DNA from: Prevotellaceae bacterium
GTDB lineage: Bacteria > Bacteroidota > Bacteroidia > Bacteroidales > Paludibacteraceae
Assembly: GCA_031271815.1 (NCBI GenBank)
Contig: JAISVA010000027.1
Coordinates: 1-64,000, forward strand
DNA length: 64,000 nt
Reading direction: 5' to 3'
A program made the translations under genes and the position numbers. Below the pieces are notes generated by a model. The model was not told the DNA's origin, searched no databases, and saw only the letters and a program-made list of their open reading frames with translations. Of the stretch, positions 1-9,000 are shown piece by piece (positions within the stretch are counted from its first letter, which is position 1; every line of letters starts with the position of its first letter).

Positions 1-165
1 AGTAAAGAACCTGATTGGACTAAATTCCAAGATTTCTTAATGGGTGAAGTTCGTTACAATTCTCTTAAAAAGCTATTCCCTGCCGAAGCAGATGCATTAT
101 TTGCCGAAGCAGAAAGAAACGCTAAATGGAGATATAACTATTACAAAAAGATGGCAGGAATGTAG
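1..165 (+). CDS. nifJ: Pyruvate:ferredoxin (flavodoxin) oxidoreductase, C-terminal end (partial)
   Basis: The window opens inside a reading frame that ends at a TAG at 163-165. The 54 visible residues include DFLMGEVRYNSL, then FPAEADALFAEAE and a KWRYNYYKK tail. This is the usual C-terminus of the single-chain pyruvate:ferredoxin oxidoreductase of Bacteroidales, which converts pyruvate and CoA to acetyl-CoA, CO2 and reduced ferredoxin in the cytoplasm. No cofactor motifs are visible because nearly all of the gene lies upstream of the window. A strong hairpin terminator follows at 214-250. The identification rests on recognising the tail, so it is good but not absolute. Confidence 0.75.
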   Translation, partial: SKEPDWTKFQDFLMGEVRYNSLKKLFPAEADALFAEAERNAKWRYNYYKKMAGM

Positions 166-213
166 TAGCCAAAAATAATAATACTTTTAAAAGACCGTAA
201 TTAACCATGAGTG

Positions 214-250
214 GTCGGAAGAAAAATCTTCCGACTATTTTTTTATTTTT
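214..250 (+). terminator. Intrinsic terminator after nifJ
   Basis: A perfect 8-bp stem GTCGGAAG/CTTCCGAC (214-221 and 228-235) with a 6-nt loop is followed by a T-rich tract (238-250). It lies about 50 nt after the nifJ stop on the same strand. Confidence 0.85.
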
Positions 251-283
251 AATTAATTATATTTGTTTGTATTACTATTTTAA

Positions 284-766
284 TTGTCTTTAAGTGTTGA
301 CAATCAAATAATTATTACAATATTTAAGGATCACAAAGTAGGAGTAAATAAACTTTTGGGAGTAATTCCCGAAGCTTTGTTAAGCCATCTTTCAGAGAAT
401 ACAAAAGTAGATTACTACTCAAAAGTTCTCCACGGTAAAAAGCTATTTTATCTGCTGATGTATGGTATATCAGAAAATGACAGGTTAAGTCAACGGACAT
501 TAGAAGACACCTTTAATGATCCGGTTTTTAAACTACTTTTTAATCTTGACCAATCAGAGAGTGTTTGTCGAAGTTCCATACCGGAGAGACTATCTAAAAT
601 AGATTCAGATTTCTTTAAGCAAATGTATGAATGTATCTATGAACAATTCAGAGAACTCTACACAGAAACCTATAAACTAAAATACAATCTAATTCGTGTT
701 GACAGCACAATAGTTAGTGAAACATGCAATAAGCTTATGGAAGGACTTTCTCAGTTGAGGTATTAA
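284..766 (+). pseudogene. Truncated IS4-type transposase remnant (N-terminal part only)
   Basis: The open frame encodes about 160 residues starting from a TTG. The segment LIRVDSTIVSETCNKLMEGL near the end matches the region around the first catalytic Asp (V-D-S-T) of DDE transposases of the IS4 superfamily common in Bacteroidota. The preceding residues look like the transposase N-terminal domain. The frame stops about 15 residues after this motif. The second Asp and the Glu-containing C-terminal part are absent, so the protein cannot be an active transposase. There is no convincing ribosome-binding site or ATG start. I infer an old insertion-sequence fragment left between nifJ and the phosphosugar mutase gene. 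Confidence 0.65.
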
Positions 767-797
767 CGGCGAATTATGTGTTGTAATCTTATTTTGT

Positions 798-845
798 ATT
801 TCATTGGAGCTTAAATGGTGTTTTAGGCTCCAATGAAATTTTTGT
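798..845 (+). terminator. Hairpin downstream of the transposase remnant, terminator-like
   Basis: A 13-bp perfect inverted repeat ATTTCATTGGAGC/GCTCCAATGAAAT (798-810 and 827-839) with a 16-nt loop is followed by TTTTTG on the plus strand. It could be a terminator, or part of the end of the lost insertion sequence. It also lies just past the end of the convergent mutase gene. Confidence 0.5.
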
Positions 846-904
846 GACATGTGTGGATTTTATGTACAATTTGTTTTAAATTTGCGTACAATTCGAATTG
901 GCGA

Positions 905-2620
905 TTATATTATTTCTTCCATTATCTTATTTATCCTGTTTCTTAGCTTTATTGTCATATTATCAAATTCTTCGGCAGAATCAATGTTGTCGTGAACGCT
1001 TACATAAAATTTTATTTTAGGTTCGGTTCCGGATGGTCTTATTGTTATTTTAGTACCGTCAAGAAGATCATATTGTAAAACATTCGATTTTGGCAATATT
1101 ATTTCATAACGTAAATCACTAATCTTATCAATAGTTTGGCTTTTTTCAAAATCATGGATAAGAGCGATACCTGCTCCTGCAATAGATTCGGGAGGCTCAT
1201 TACGGAATTTTTTCATCATCGATTGAATTTCTTCAGCACCTGCTTTTCCTGTTTTTGTTATGGATTTCAATCCTTCAAGATAATACCCGAATTTTACATA
1301 TATTTCAATTAAAATGTCATAAAGTGTTTTATTCCGGCTTTTAGCCCATGCGGCAATTTCTGCAATCAGCATGCACGACATCACCGCATCTTTATCCCTT
1401 ACAAAATCTCCGGCAAGAAATCCATAGCTTTCTTCACCGCCTCCTATGAATTTCATATTCTTATAATTTTTTTCAATCAATGCGGCAATGTATTTAAATC
1501 CTGTAAGCACATCGTAACATTTGACTTTGTAAAAATCCGATATTTGGGTTAAAAGTTCGGTAGTTACTATAGTTTTTACTATGTATTCTTTTCCCGTAAG
1601 CATCAATTTTTTCTGCCATTGGTCAAGTAAATAATATACCATTATGGCAGCGGTCTGGTTCCCGTTTAGTAAAACGTATTCGTTTAAGTAGTTTTTTATA
1701 ACAATTCCTAGTCTGTCCCCATCCGGATCGGTTCCCATAACAATATCGGCATTAGCTTCTTTTGCTGTTTTTATTGCCATATCAAAAGCTTCCGGCTCTT
1801 CAGGATTCGGTGATTTCACTGTAGTAAAATTACCGTCAGGAACAGCCTGTTTTTCAACTATATCTATGTCATGGAAACCTATTTTTCTCAATGCCATAGG
1901 TACTAAATCAACAGTAGATCCGTGAATAGGTGTGAAAACTATTTTTAAAGACGTCTGCTTTATCAATTCGGAATTAAGGCAGAGTTTTGACAGTGCATTT
2001 ATGTATGCATCATCTACGTCTTTTCCAATTAATTCTGCATTTTTTAAGCTATCATCAAATTTTATTGTTGTAAAATCTTTTATTTGACGGACATTTTCAA
2101 TGATTTTCTTATCGTGTGGAGCAATAATTTGTCCTCCGTCCTGCCAATAAACTTTGTACCCGTTATATTCTTTAGGGTTGTGGGATGCGGTTATTACAAT
2201 TCCGGCATGACAACCCAGATGACGTATTGCAAAGGAAAGCTCCGGTGTAGGTCTTAGCTTATCGAAAAGAAAAACTTTTATGTTATTTGCCGAAAAAACA
2301 GATGCGGTAACTTTTGCAAAATATTCGCTATTATTACGGGAATCATAAGCTATTGCGCATTTTATTTCTTCTTTCGGAAATTGTTCTATCAAATAATTAC
2401 TTAACCCTTGAGTAGCCATTCCTACTGTATATTTATTCATACGGTTTGTTCCTACGCCCATTATCCCTCTTAAGCCTCCTGTACCGAATTCCAAATCTTT
2501 ATAAAAAGATTCGGTTAATAAATGATTGTCGTTTTCAATTAAATTTTTTACTTGATCCCGCGTATCTTTATCAAAAAAATCGGATAACCAATAGTATGAT
2601 TTTTCCTTAACAGATTCCAT
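905..2620 (-). CDS. pgcA: Phosphoglucomutase/phosphomannomutase family phosphosugar mutase
   Basis: This cytoplasmic alpha-D-phosphohexomutase interconverts hexose 1- and 6-phosphates, linking glycolysis to glycogen and cell-surface sugar synthesis. All four family signatures are visible: the phosphoserine loop TASHNPKEYNGYKVYW, the metal loop DPDGDRLG, the sugar-binding GGGEESYGF, and the phosphate-binding RPSGTEPKIKFY near the C-terminus. Its length of about 571 residues fits the long bacterial form (B. subtilis PgcA type). The frame opens at a TTG at 2629, but the ATG three codons later (2620) gives the sequence MESVKEK and is the better start. The gene stands alone, converging on the transposase remnant. 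Substrate preference (glucose or mannose) cannot be read from the sequence. Confidence 0.9.
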   Translation of the reverse strand: MESVKEKSYYWLSDFFDKDTRDQVKNLIENDNHLLTESFYKDLEFGTGGLRGIMGVGTNRMNKYTVGMATQGLSNYLIEQFPKEEIKCAIAYDSRNNSEYFAKVTASVFSANNIKVFLFDKLRPTPELSFAIRHLGCHAGIVITASHNPKEYNGYKVYWQDGGQIIAPHDKKIIENVRQIKDFTTIKFDDSLKNAELIGKDVDDAYINALSKLCLNSELIKQTSLKIVFTPIHGSTVDLVPMALRKIGFHDIDIVEKQAVPDGNFTTVKSPNPEEPEAFDMAIKTAKEANADIVMGTDPDGDRLGIVIKNYLNEYVLLNGNQTAAIMVYYLLDQWQKKLMLTGKEYIVKTIVTTELLTQISDFYKVKCYDVLTGFKYIAALIEKNYKNMKFIGGGEESYGFLAGDFVRDKDAVMSCMLIAEIAAWAKSRNKTLYDILIEIYVKFGYYLEGLKSITKTGKAGAEEIQSMMKKFRNEPPESIAGAGIALIHDFEKSQTIDKISDLRYEIILPKSNVLQYDLLDGTKITIRPSGTEPKIKFYVSVHDNIDSAEEFDNMTIKLRNRINKIMEEII

Positions 2621-2732
2621 TTCTAACAACTTTTTCGTAAAAGTAAAGTAATTTATTTATTAAATATATTTTTTAATAAAATATAAACGTAAAATAGCAT
2701 TTGTAAATTATATAAAAAAATGATAAAAAATT

Positions 2733-2763
2733 TTTGTAAATTACATAATAATTTATACCTTTG
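2733..2763 (+). promoter_or_regulatory. Bacteroidota-type promoter of tRNA-Leu
   Basis: TTTG at 2733-2736, a 19-nt spacer, then TACCTTTG at 2756-2763 match the Bacteroidota sigma-ABfr pattern TTTG-N19/20-TAnnTTTG. The tRNA starts 16 nt downstream. Confidence 0.8.
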
Positions 2764-2778
2764 CAAACCTAAATCCAA

Positions 2779-2860
2779 GCGGATGTGGCGTAATTGGTAG
2801 CCGCGCTAGACTTAGGATCTAGTGTCGAGAGACGTGGGGGTTCGAGTCCCTTCATCCGCA
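2779..2860 (+). tRNA. tRNA-Leu (anticodon UAG)
   Basis: The 82-nt sequence folds as a class II tRNA. The acceptor stem GCGGATG (2779-2785) pairs with CATCCGC (2853-2859), with discriminator A at 2860. The anticodon loop CTTAGGA gives UAG and is closed by CTAGA/TCTAG. A short variable arm is followed by GGGGGTTCGAGTCCC as the T arm. The CCA is not encoded. Confidence 0.95.
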
Positions 2861-2881
2861 CTTACATAAGTAATTCATTTA

Positions 2882-2922
2882 AAATCAGCTTATTCATTCC
2901 AAGAGTAAGCTGATTTGCTTTT
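2882..2922 (+). terminator. Terminator of tRNA-Leu
   Basis: An 11-bp perfect stem AAATCAGCTTA/TAAGCTGATTT (2882-2892 and 2906-2916) is followed by GCTTTTTAA. Confidence 0.8.
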
Positions 2923-3018
2923 TAAACGCAACAGATACGCAACAATTTTTTTTACGCTGTTTTTCACAACGTAAAAAATGCCCATATTCCGGAAAAATCA
3001 TTCGCTCGCAAGCTGTAG

Positions 3019-3479
3019 TTATTGTACTTCAGAATAGATGTTCTGATACTCTTTGATGCGAAGGTCTTCTCGCCCGGCGATGCCCTGTATCTCAAAGGTA
3101 AACACTCCGCCGGTGGGAATTCCGGCGAACCCGCGACCGTTTTTTATTTCAATACTCGCGGTCATCGGTTTGGGATATTTTTAAGAGTTCGTAATGGGGC
3201 GGGAAAGCGATGTAACGCGCATAAGCCGCTTGAAGCACATTTCAGGTTCTCCGGTATCTAAATCCTCGTAAGGGAAATAAAGGTCGCCGTCGGTTTGGAA
3301 GGTGTCTTCGCGAAGGACGGGGCGAACACGGCAGCGTTCGATTTTGGAAAGTTCGCCGCATTCTCCTGTTTTCAGGTTGCATTTAAATGTATCAGGGCAA
3401 AGTGTGTTCCGGGTACGAATTTAAGGTTTCGCGCCCGGCGGATAGCTTCTGAGAGGGATATGGTTTTTGTTGCTTGCAT
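3019..3479 (-). pseudogene. Frameshifted remnant of a hypothetical phage/element gene
   Basis: Read on the minus strand from an ATG at 3479, a plausible protein appears only if several frameshifts are allowed. It runs from a KTISLSEAIRRARN start, through CNLKTGECGELSKIERCRV and FPPHYELLKISQ, to a final segment ending EIQGIAGREDLRIKEYQ and a TAA at 3019. Each segment has protein-like composition and they follow in order, but no single frame spans them. I do not recognise the family. It sits directly downstream of the DUF5053 gene on the same strand. I infer a decayed gene of an element integrated near tRNA-Leu. Confidence 0.5.
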
Positions 3480-3521
3480 ACAACAAAAAAAGCTTGCCGG
3501 GGCGAGCTTGGAAAGGACAAT

Positions 3522-3547
3522 AAAAAAAAACCGCACTTTCGGTGCGG
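3522..3547 (-). terminator. Intrinsic terminator of the DUF5053 gene
   Basis: On the minus strand, CCGCAC-CGAAA-GTGCGG is followed by nine T residues (plus-strand 3531-3547 for the hairpin, 3522-3530 for the A/T tract). It lies about 33 nt beyond the DUF5053 stop codon. Confidence 0.85.
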
Positions 3548-3579
3548 GGCGGTACAGGCACGGAGTGTCAAAAAGGCAT

Positions 3580-3975
3580 TTAACAAGAAATGCGAACTGA
3601 GCCTAATTTGTTGGAAATGTCCTGAATGGCAAAGTTCAATGTTTCTACTTCTTCCGGGAGAAACTTTGCGGGCTTGCCGTTTACATCAAATTCGTTAATG
3701 CGCTGACTTAACCAGCTTTTTGACTTATTGAAATACACTCTTGCGATGTATGCCATTGAAATCATATCGGATACTTTTTCGAGCTGCTCTTTTACTTTCA
3801 ATTCTTTTGCATCTTCAAGTGGTTTTTTTGCACTTTCCATTACGGCTTTTTGAAATCCTTTTGGGGCTTCATTTGCCAACTTTTCAAATTCAATCTCAAG
3901 TTTATCGCGTTCCGCGTCCGACTTTGCGTTAATATCACGCATTTTAAGGTCTTCAAATTTTTCTTTTGTTGTCAT
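3580..3975 (-). CDS. DUF5053 family protein
   Basis: The 131-residue protein is charged and mostly helical. Its C-terminal half contains AYIARVYFNKSKSWLSQRIN and NGKPAKFLPEEVETLNFAL-like spacing, then a DISNKLGS tail. This is the pattern of DUF5053 proteins found in Bacteroidota prophages and integrative elements. The SKSWLSQRINEF segment resembles a helix-turn-helix recognition helix, so a DNA-binding role is possible but not shown. The ATG start at 3975 is clear, and a strong terminator follows. It is the only intact gene in a decayed minus-strand block next to tRNA-Leu, which suggests a leftover of a mobile element. Confidence 0.7.
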   Translation of the reverse strand: MTTKEKFEDLKMRDINAKSDAERDKLEIEFEKLANEAPKGFQKAVMESAKKPLEDAKELKVKEQLEKVSDMISMAYIARVYFNKSKSWLSQRINEFDVNGKPAKFLPEEVETLNFAIQDISNKLGSVRISC

Positions 3976-4045
3976 AACTTCAAGTTTTTTAAGCCCCCGA
4001 AAGGGGACTATGTTTTAAAAATCATTTTTTAATTCTTCTACAATG

Positions 4046-4159
4046 TCATTGATGGATTATATTCAAGTCCTCAATATTTGTGAATTTTGAAGAGAAAAAC
4101 CTGTATTTTCGCAGGTAAAAGAGAAGTTCTTTTTCAATTTCTTCTTTTGGGTGATACAT
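4046..4159 (-). CDS. Small hypothetical protein, possibly truncated by a frameshift
   Basis: An ATG-started frame of 37 residues begins MYHPKEEIEKELLFYLRKY. After IEDLNI the frame hits a TGA. In another frame the sequence continues INDIVEELKNDF and stops at a TAA just before the DUF5053 region, so the original product may have been about 47 residues. No family is recognised. It lies upstream of, and on the same strand as, the DUF5053 gene, in the same decayed block. Confidence 0.35.
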   Translation of the reverse strand: MYHPKEEIEKELLFYLRKYRFFSSKFTNIEDLNIIHQ

Positions 4160-4275
4160 ATTCCTTCATTTTTCTTGTTAATAAACAATTAATACCTTTT
4201 TGACACTATAAATATAATAAACTTTTGTTTATTTTCCCGGTATTTTTACGATTATTTTTCAACGAAAACGCATTT

Positions 4276-4677
4276 TTAACACTCTTGTGAAGAATAGGTA
4301 TCTGCACCCTGCGGGACTTCCTGCCCCTGGTCGCTATCAGGCAGCAGTTTGTGGTATTCACCCCAGAGCAGGTACACAAGGGCTGAAGAAAATTGAGTGA
4401 AATTATATATTTGTTCTTCAAATGAAAATCCCTTGCTGCTTTTGTCGAGCCAAATGCGTCCGTCATAGCGTTTGAGCGGCGAATGGTTGATGGAGAACAC
4501 AAGCTGTTCGCACTCGTTTCTGTCAATCAGTACATTATCCCGCTTGCCTTCATTTTTACCGAAAAGAAGGTTGAGCAGCCGGTAGTGTTGCGAATAGTGG
4601 CTTGTTTTTTAGACATCAGGTGGACTGTTCACCCAAGTTTTACGGGTTCTTTTTTTAGCAGGTTGGCATAGTGTCAT
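4276..4677 (-). pseudogene. Hypothetical element gene with an internal stop codon
   Basis: From an ATG at 4677 the frame encodes MTLCQPAKKRTRKTWVN and reaches a TAA at 4611-4609. It then continues open in the same frame for about 110 more residues, including HYRLLNLLFGKNEGKRDN, then RYDGRIWLDKSSKGFSF and a tail ending YSSQEC. The continuous protein-like composition on both sides of the stop indicates a nonsense-mutated gene. The product is not recognised. It overlaps the preceding small frame by about 23 nt, as in compact phage or element operons. Confidence 0.45.
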
Positions 4678-4915
4678 TGACTCTTGATTTGTTGGGATAA
4701 TATTTTTTCCATTCGCGATCGCACTGGTTGGCGGCTCGATCGTAATAGGTATTTTTGTATCCGGCTGTTTGAATGTGATTTAGTGAATATTTCTTAAATA
4801 TTGGAACGGCCTTTTCCTGTCCGGCAGCATGCATCTCTTCGCCGAGCGGGGCAGTTACGGACAAGAATAGAAAAACCAAACGCCGATTTATTGCTTTTCC
4901 TGCCGATTGCGGCAA
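4655..4915 (-). CDS. Hypothetical protein, possibly a 5'-truncated remnant
   Basis: The frame encodes 86 residues from a TTG. Its first 30 residues are hydrophobic enough to resemble a signal or membrane segment (RRLVFLFLSVTAPLG). The rest is Lys/Tyr-rich, with CDREWKKYYPNKSR near the end. There is no ATG before codon 28, and an in-frame stop lies just upstream, so the start is doubtful. I do not recognise a family. It belongs to the decayed minus-strand block next to tRNA-Leu. Confidence 0.3.
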   Translation of the reverse strand: MPQSAGKAINRRLVFLFLSVTAPLGEEMHAAGQEKAVPIFKKYSLNHIQTAGYKNTYYDRAANQCDREWKKYYPNKSRVNDTMPTC

Positions 4916-6004
4916 GTTAGATATTTTTATATATTCAAATCTACTTAATTATATCTTGATAAACAATTCTTCAAAAAAATAAATTTAGATAGTGTTGTAA
5001 CCTGTCTATACAGGGATGTCATGTAAATTGGTTTATATTATTCCGTAACGTGCTTTTTTATTGATAAACAACCATATATGAAAACTAATAACCTGCTTTG
5101 CTCATTTTTAACAATAGCCGAATTGATAATAAAATGCCTGAACGTGAATATTTATGGATAATACGCTCAAATTAACAGTAACTTGAATTCAATGTACGGA
5201 TTTGCTTATTTTGATTCATTTAATTTGTTTAAAATCTGTATGTTATGGGGTAATACACAGCTGTTTGCCATCTCCAAACTCCGATTAATAGAAGCCGGGT
5301 GGCGTTTTTTCCTTAAAAAAACGGATATATATATAAAATAAATTGAAGGTTATCAGAAACTTGTACTTGATAAGGGCTGGGGAACAGCTAATGCTTTTTT
5401 CATATAAAAAAATAAAAAAAATCTTGCATTCTTAAAAAAATAGAACTATATTTGTATTTAAATAATTGTGACGAAAAGATTAAAATTGTATTATATGCAA
5501 ATTAAAATTTATTTAAACGGGCATAAATAGATATTTTTATTTGAATTATTTGTTTTAGTGCAGATGAAAAGTGATGTTGATTTTAAGATTTGAAAAGGTT
5601 TTTCGGTAGAAACCTGTTGCATCGAACATCATAATAAATCATCCGGGAAGATCAAAAAAAATCTTAAAATCTTAACTCAATAAAATAAGAGGAACTGTGA
5701 TTGAAAAAGAAAGTAAGGGGCATTTTAATACAATCTGAAAACACGCTCAGCTCACCAGTTTTATCTTAGTTTGCAACTAAACAGTTACTAAGTATCATAA
5801 TATTTATTATATAAGTACTCATCCGTTATTGTCGGAGTGGAACTTAATAAGCGTACCTATCAGTAAGTTTCTAAAATATTTTAGCGCAAAGTTTAGCCGG
5901 ATGTTGATATCTGAGTAGTTTGACAGATTTTTCCGGAATAATTTCACTGAATTAAAAAGATTGACCAATAACTCGAATATAATAACAATAAAATATCAAT
6001 CATT
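4916..6004. other. 1.1-kb AT-rich gene-free stretch before the giant surface protein
   Basis: No reading frame with protein-like composition is visible on either strand. The only recognisable signal is a promoter at 5424-5454 pointing at the giant gene, which would give a leader of about 540 nt. Sequence before about 5400 shows nothing further. Confidence 0.5.
5424..5454 (+). promoter_or_regulatory. Putative promoter upstream of the giant T9SS protein
   Basis: TTG at 5424-5426, a 20-nt spacer and TATATTTG at 5447-5454 fit the Bacteroidota consensus. It lies about 550 nt before the ATG at 6005. Confidence 0.5.
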
Positions 6005-9000
6005 ATGAATACAAAAATTTTACCAAATAAAACAACAGGTCTGCATACCCATAAGGGATGGAGGCTTTCGGATGTCTTCCGGTGGAAGATTTGGATGATG
6101 CTTGCTTGTCTGCTTTGGGCAGGGAATTTGAGCGCGGAGACCATTAATTCTTTTGCCGTTGGGCAAGCTTCCAATAAAACAGGGATAATATCTACGCCAG
6201 AAAGAGTAAATGATGACGTTTATCATTTTACGATTACGGGTACATCTTCAGGTAATGATGGATTCGATATTACAATAAATGGAACTGCTATAACGACTGC
6301 TTCAACTTGTCCCGATGGAACTGCAATACCAAATTATTTTAAGTGGGCTTTCACAGATTTTGTATTTGGGAGCAATCTGTCAGATGGAGAAGTCTATCAG
6401 ATCTATGTTAAATATATGGGTGGTAATACGGTTTGTTTTTCAAGCACTCCTTTTTGTTCTGCTCTAAACCGTTTGAGCGGTTCCACTTCTTACAACATCT
6501 GTGTCGATGGAACCATAACTCTTCCGACATACGAACAGGAAGGAACTTGGAAAGAAGGAACTGCAACTATTAGTACTGCAACCTATACCGGTACAAGTGC
6601 AGGAGTCAAAACTTTAACCTTTACGCCAGATGATCCGGATTATTGTCCGGCAGACATAACCGTAAATGTCAATGCCGATCCAACTCTCTCTCTCTCTGAT
6701 GCCTCATTGTGTGTGGGGTCAGCAGCCACATTATTAATTTCCGGCGGGGTAGCAGGAGGGGAAAGCTATAGTTTCAGTAGCTCTCCTGCGTCAGGTGTCG
6801 TAACTGTAAGCGGCAACAGTGTTAATGCGACAGGCGCCGGTACGGCAACCTTTACTGTTACACAATCGGCTCCAGGCTGTACGAGTACCAGCCTTCCTTC
6901 TTTAACCGTCGATGTATCACCTGTCATCTCACCTGCTAATCCGGCTGTGATGATAGGAGGAAGCCTGCAATTATCGCCTGCTAACGGTTGGACGGTAAAA
7001 ACAGAAAACGGTATTTCCATAACTGCCGGAGGTCTTGTTTCCATTGCTGCGGGTACTGCGCCAAACAGCAAAACGACCTTTACCAATACCACAGGCGCCT
7101 GTTCGGCTACCACAACCGTAACCGCTATCTCAGATCCTTGTTCGGCATCCGGAATTACACTTACAGCGGTTTCCGGAATAAGTTCCATTACTTGCCTTAA
7201 AGAAGCTGGAGTTTGTGATCGAAATATATGGAAGATAACACCTACTGCCGGCGCCAATAAATTATTTACAATCTCAGGACTTAATAATACGCGGCAGCCA
7301 CAGGGAATGGGTTCGTACTTGAGTAATCCAAATTATGGACTTAACGACTGTGGTTATAATTGTGCAACTGAATTTTTCGTGGAAGTTAATAGTAATCAAG
7401 ATGTTATCTTTATGACTGATAACCCGTGTTCCACTTCTCTGAGTCCTGTTACCGATTGTCCCGCTGCTTTTTCTATTTGTCCCGGAGAGGTTAGTGTGAA
7501 AGCAATTACCATAAAAGGAACGAATGTTCCTATTGCAGGAAACGATGTAAGAGTAAGCCTGAGTTCAAATGAAGCCTTTGTATTTTGCGATGGCGATGGC
7601 TCAAACGAAAGGAATGAGACTTATTTGTCGGGTACGGAAGTGAATGATCCGGCAGGAGCAAAAGTTTACATCCGTTTAAAAGCTGAGGCAGTTGCCGGCA
7701 GTTATACAGGGGTGACTCTTACGGCACAAATAGGGTCGGGCGGTGCAGGAGGAACCTATACCGGATCTTCACAGACATGTACTAATATTTCCGGTACCGT
7801 CAAAGCAATATCCGCTACACCAAGCGTTCAGGGAGCGTCGTTCTGTGATACTCAATCATTGGCAAATATAAGTGAAGCTTGTATTACGGATGCAGAAAAA
7901 AATAATATTACATGGTGGTATGCAGCAGGAGATCAAGCAGGTAGTGAGGTAACCGGAAGTTTACCGGCCGGCAACTATTCTCTTTATGCAACCCGAACAG
8001 GAGAAGGAGAATGTAAAAGTGCAAATAGCGCAGGTATAACCGTAGACATATACGAAGTTCCCGTCATAACCCTCACGAGCGGCGCTCAAAATGCTGTTGT
8101 TTGTGAAAATGGTTCTGTCTCTATACAATACACTTGTGGCGGTGGCGCCACCGGTGCAACGATTGAGTTTAAAGATGGTGCAGCAATTGTTGATCCTTCC
8201 TCTTGCGGTTTGAATATCGAAAAAGAAGGAAATAGCATAACTGTTTCGGGGATACCAACCAAGTCGCTCACTTATACCGTTACAGCAGCAATCGCAGCAG
8301 GTTCTCCTTGTCCGGTAGCAACACCGGATGCTACCAAAGAAGGATCTATCACCGTTCATCCTCGCGCCGATCTTTCGGCTTCGGTAGCCGAAGGCGATAG
8401 CGTCATTTGCTTGAATGAGGATATAACGCTGGCAAGTCCTGCTTTGGATGGAACATGGTCGGTTGCCAACGGAAACGCACTTACCGTCAACGGAAACACG
8501 GCAACAGGTTCTTCAGTCGGTTTTGCCGACCTTGTCTTTACCACTTCCACCGGTTCGTGTACCAGCACAATAACCGGCATTGAGGTAAAGCCTCTTCCGG
8601 CTAATAATCCTGTAATCACAAGCAACAATTATTCAATCACAGACGGGAAGATAGAAGATTGCGGTGATATTTCAACAACCTTAACCGCAGCCAATGCCGC
8701 AGCTGGCGAAACATATACCTGGAATAGCGGCACGGCGGTAATAGATAATAACAACAGCCCATCCCAGCCTGTTTCTGTAGCCCAAGGCCATAGTGAAACC
8801 TACACCGTTTATATCACATCGGCGTCCGGTTGTGAATCAGCGCCGGCTCAAGTAACATTGAATGCAAAACTCACATCCGCTATTCCCGGAGTTCCTGCAA
8901 CCGAGTTGGTTTGCTACGATTCAAAAGTTGAAGTTCTGACTCTTACCGAACGCGTTGAAGGAAGCGCTATTGATTGGTATAAAGGAGAAGAAAAAACTCC

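Noticed and set aside
2861..6004. Second copy of the tRNA-Leu 3' end marking an attachment site
   Set aside because: I looked for a repeat of the T-arm/acceptor sequence to the right of the tRNA and saw none before the giant gene.
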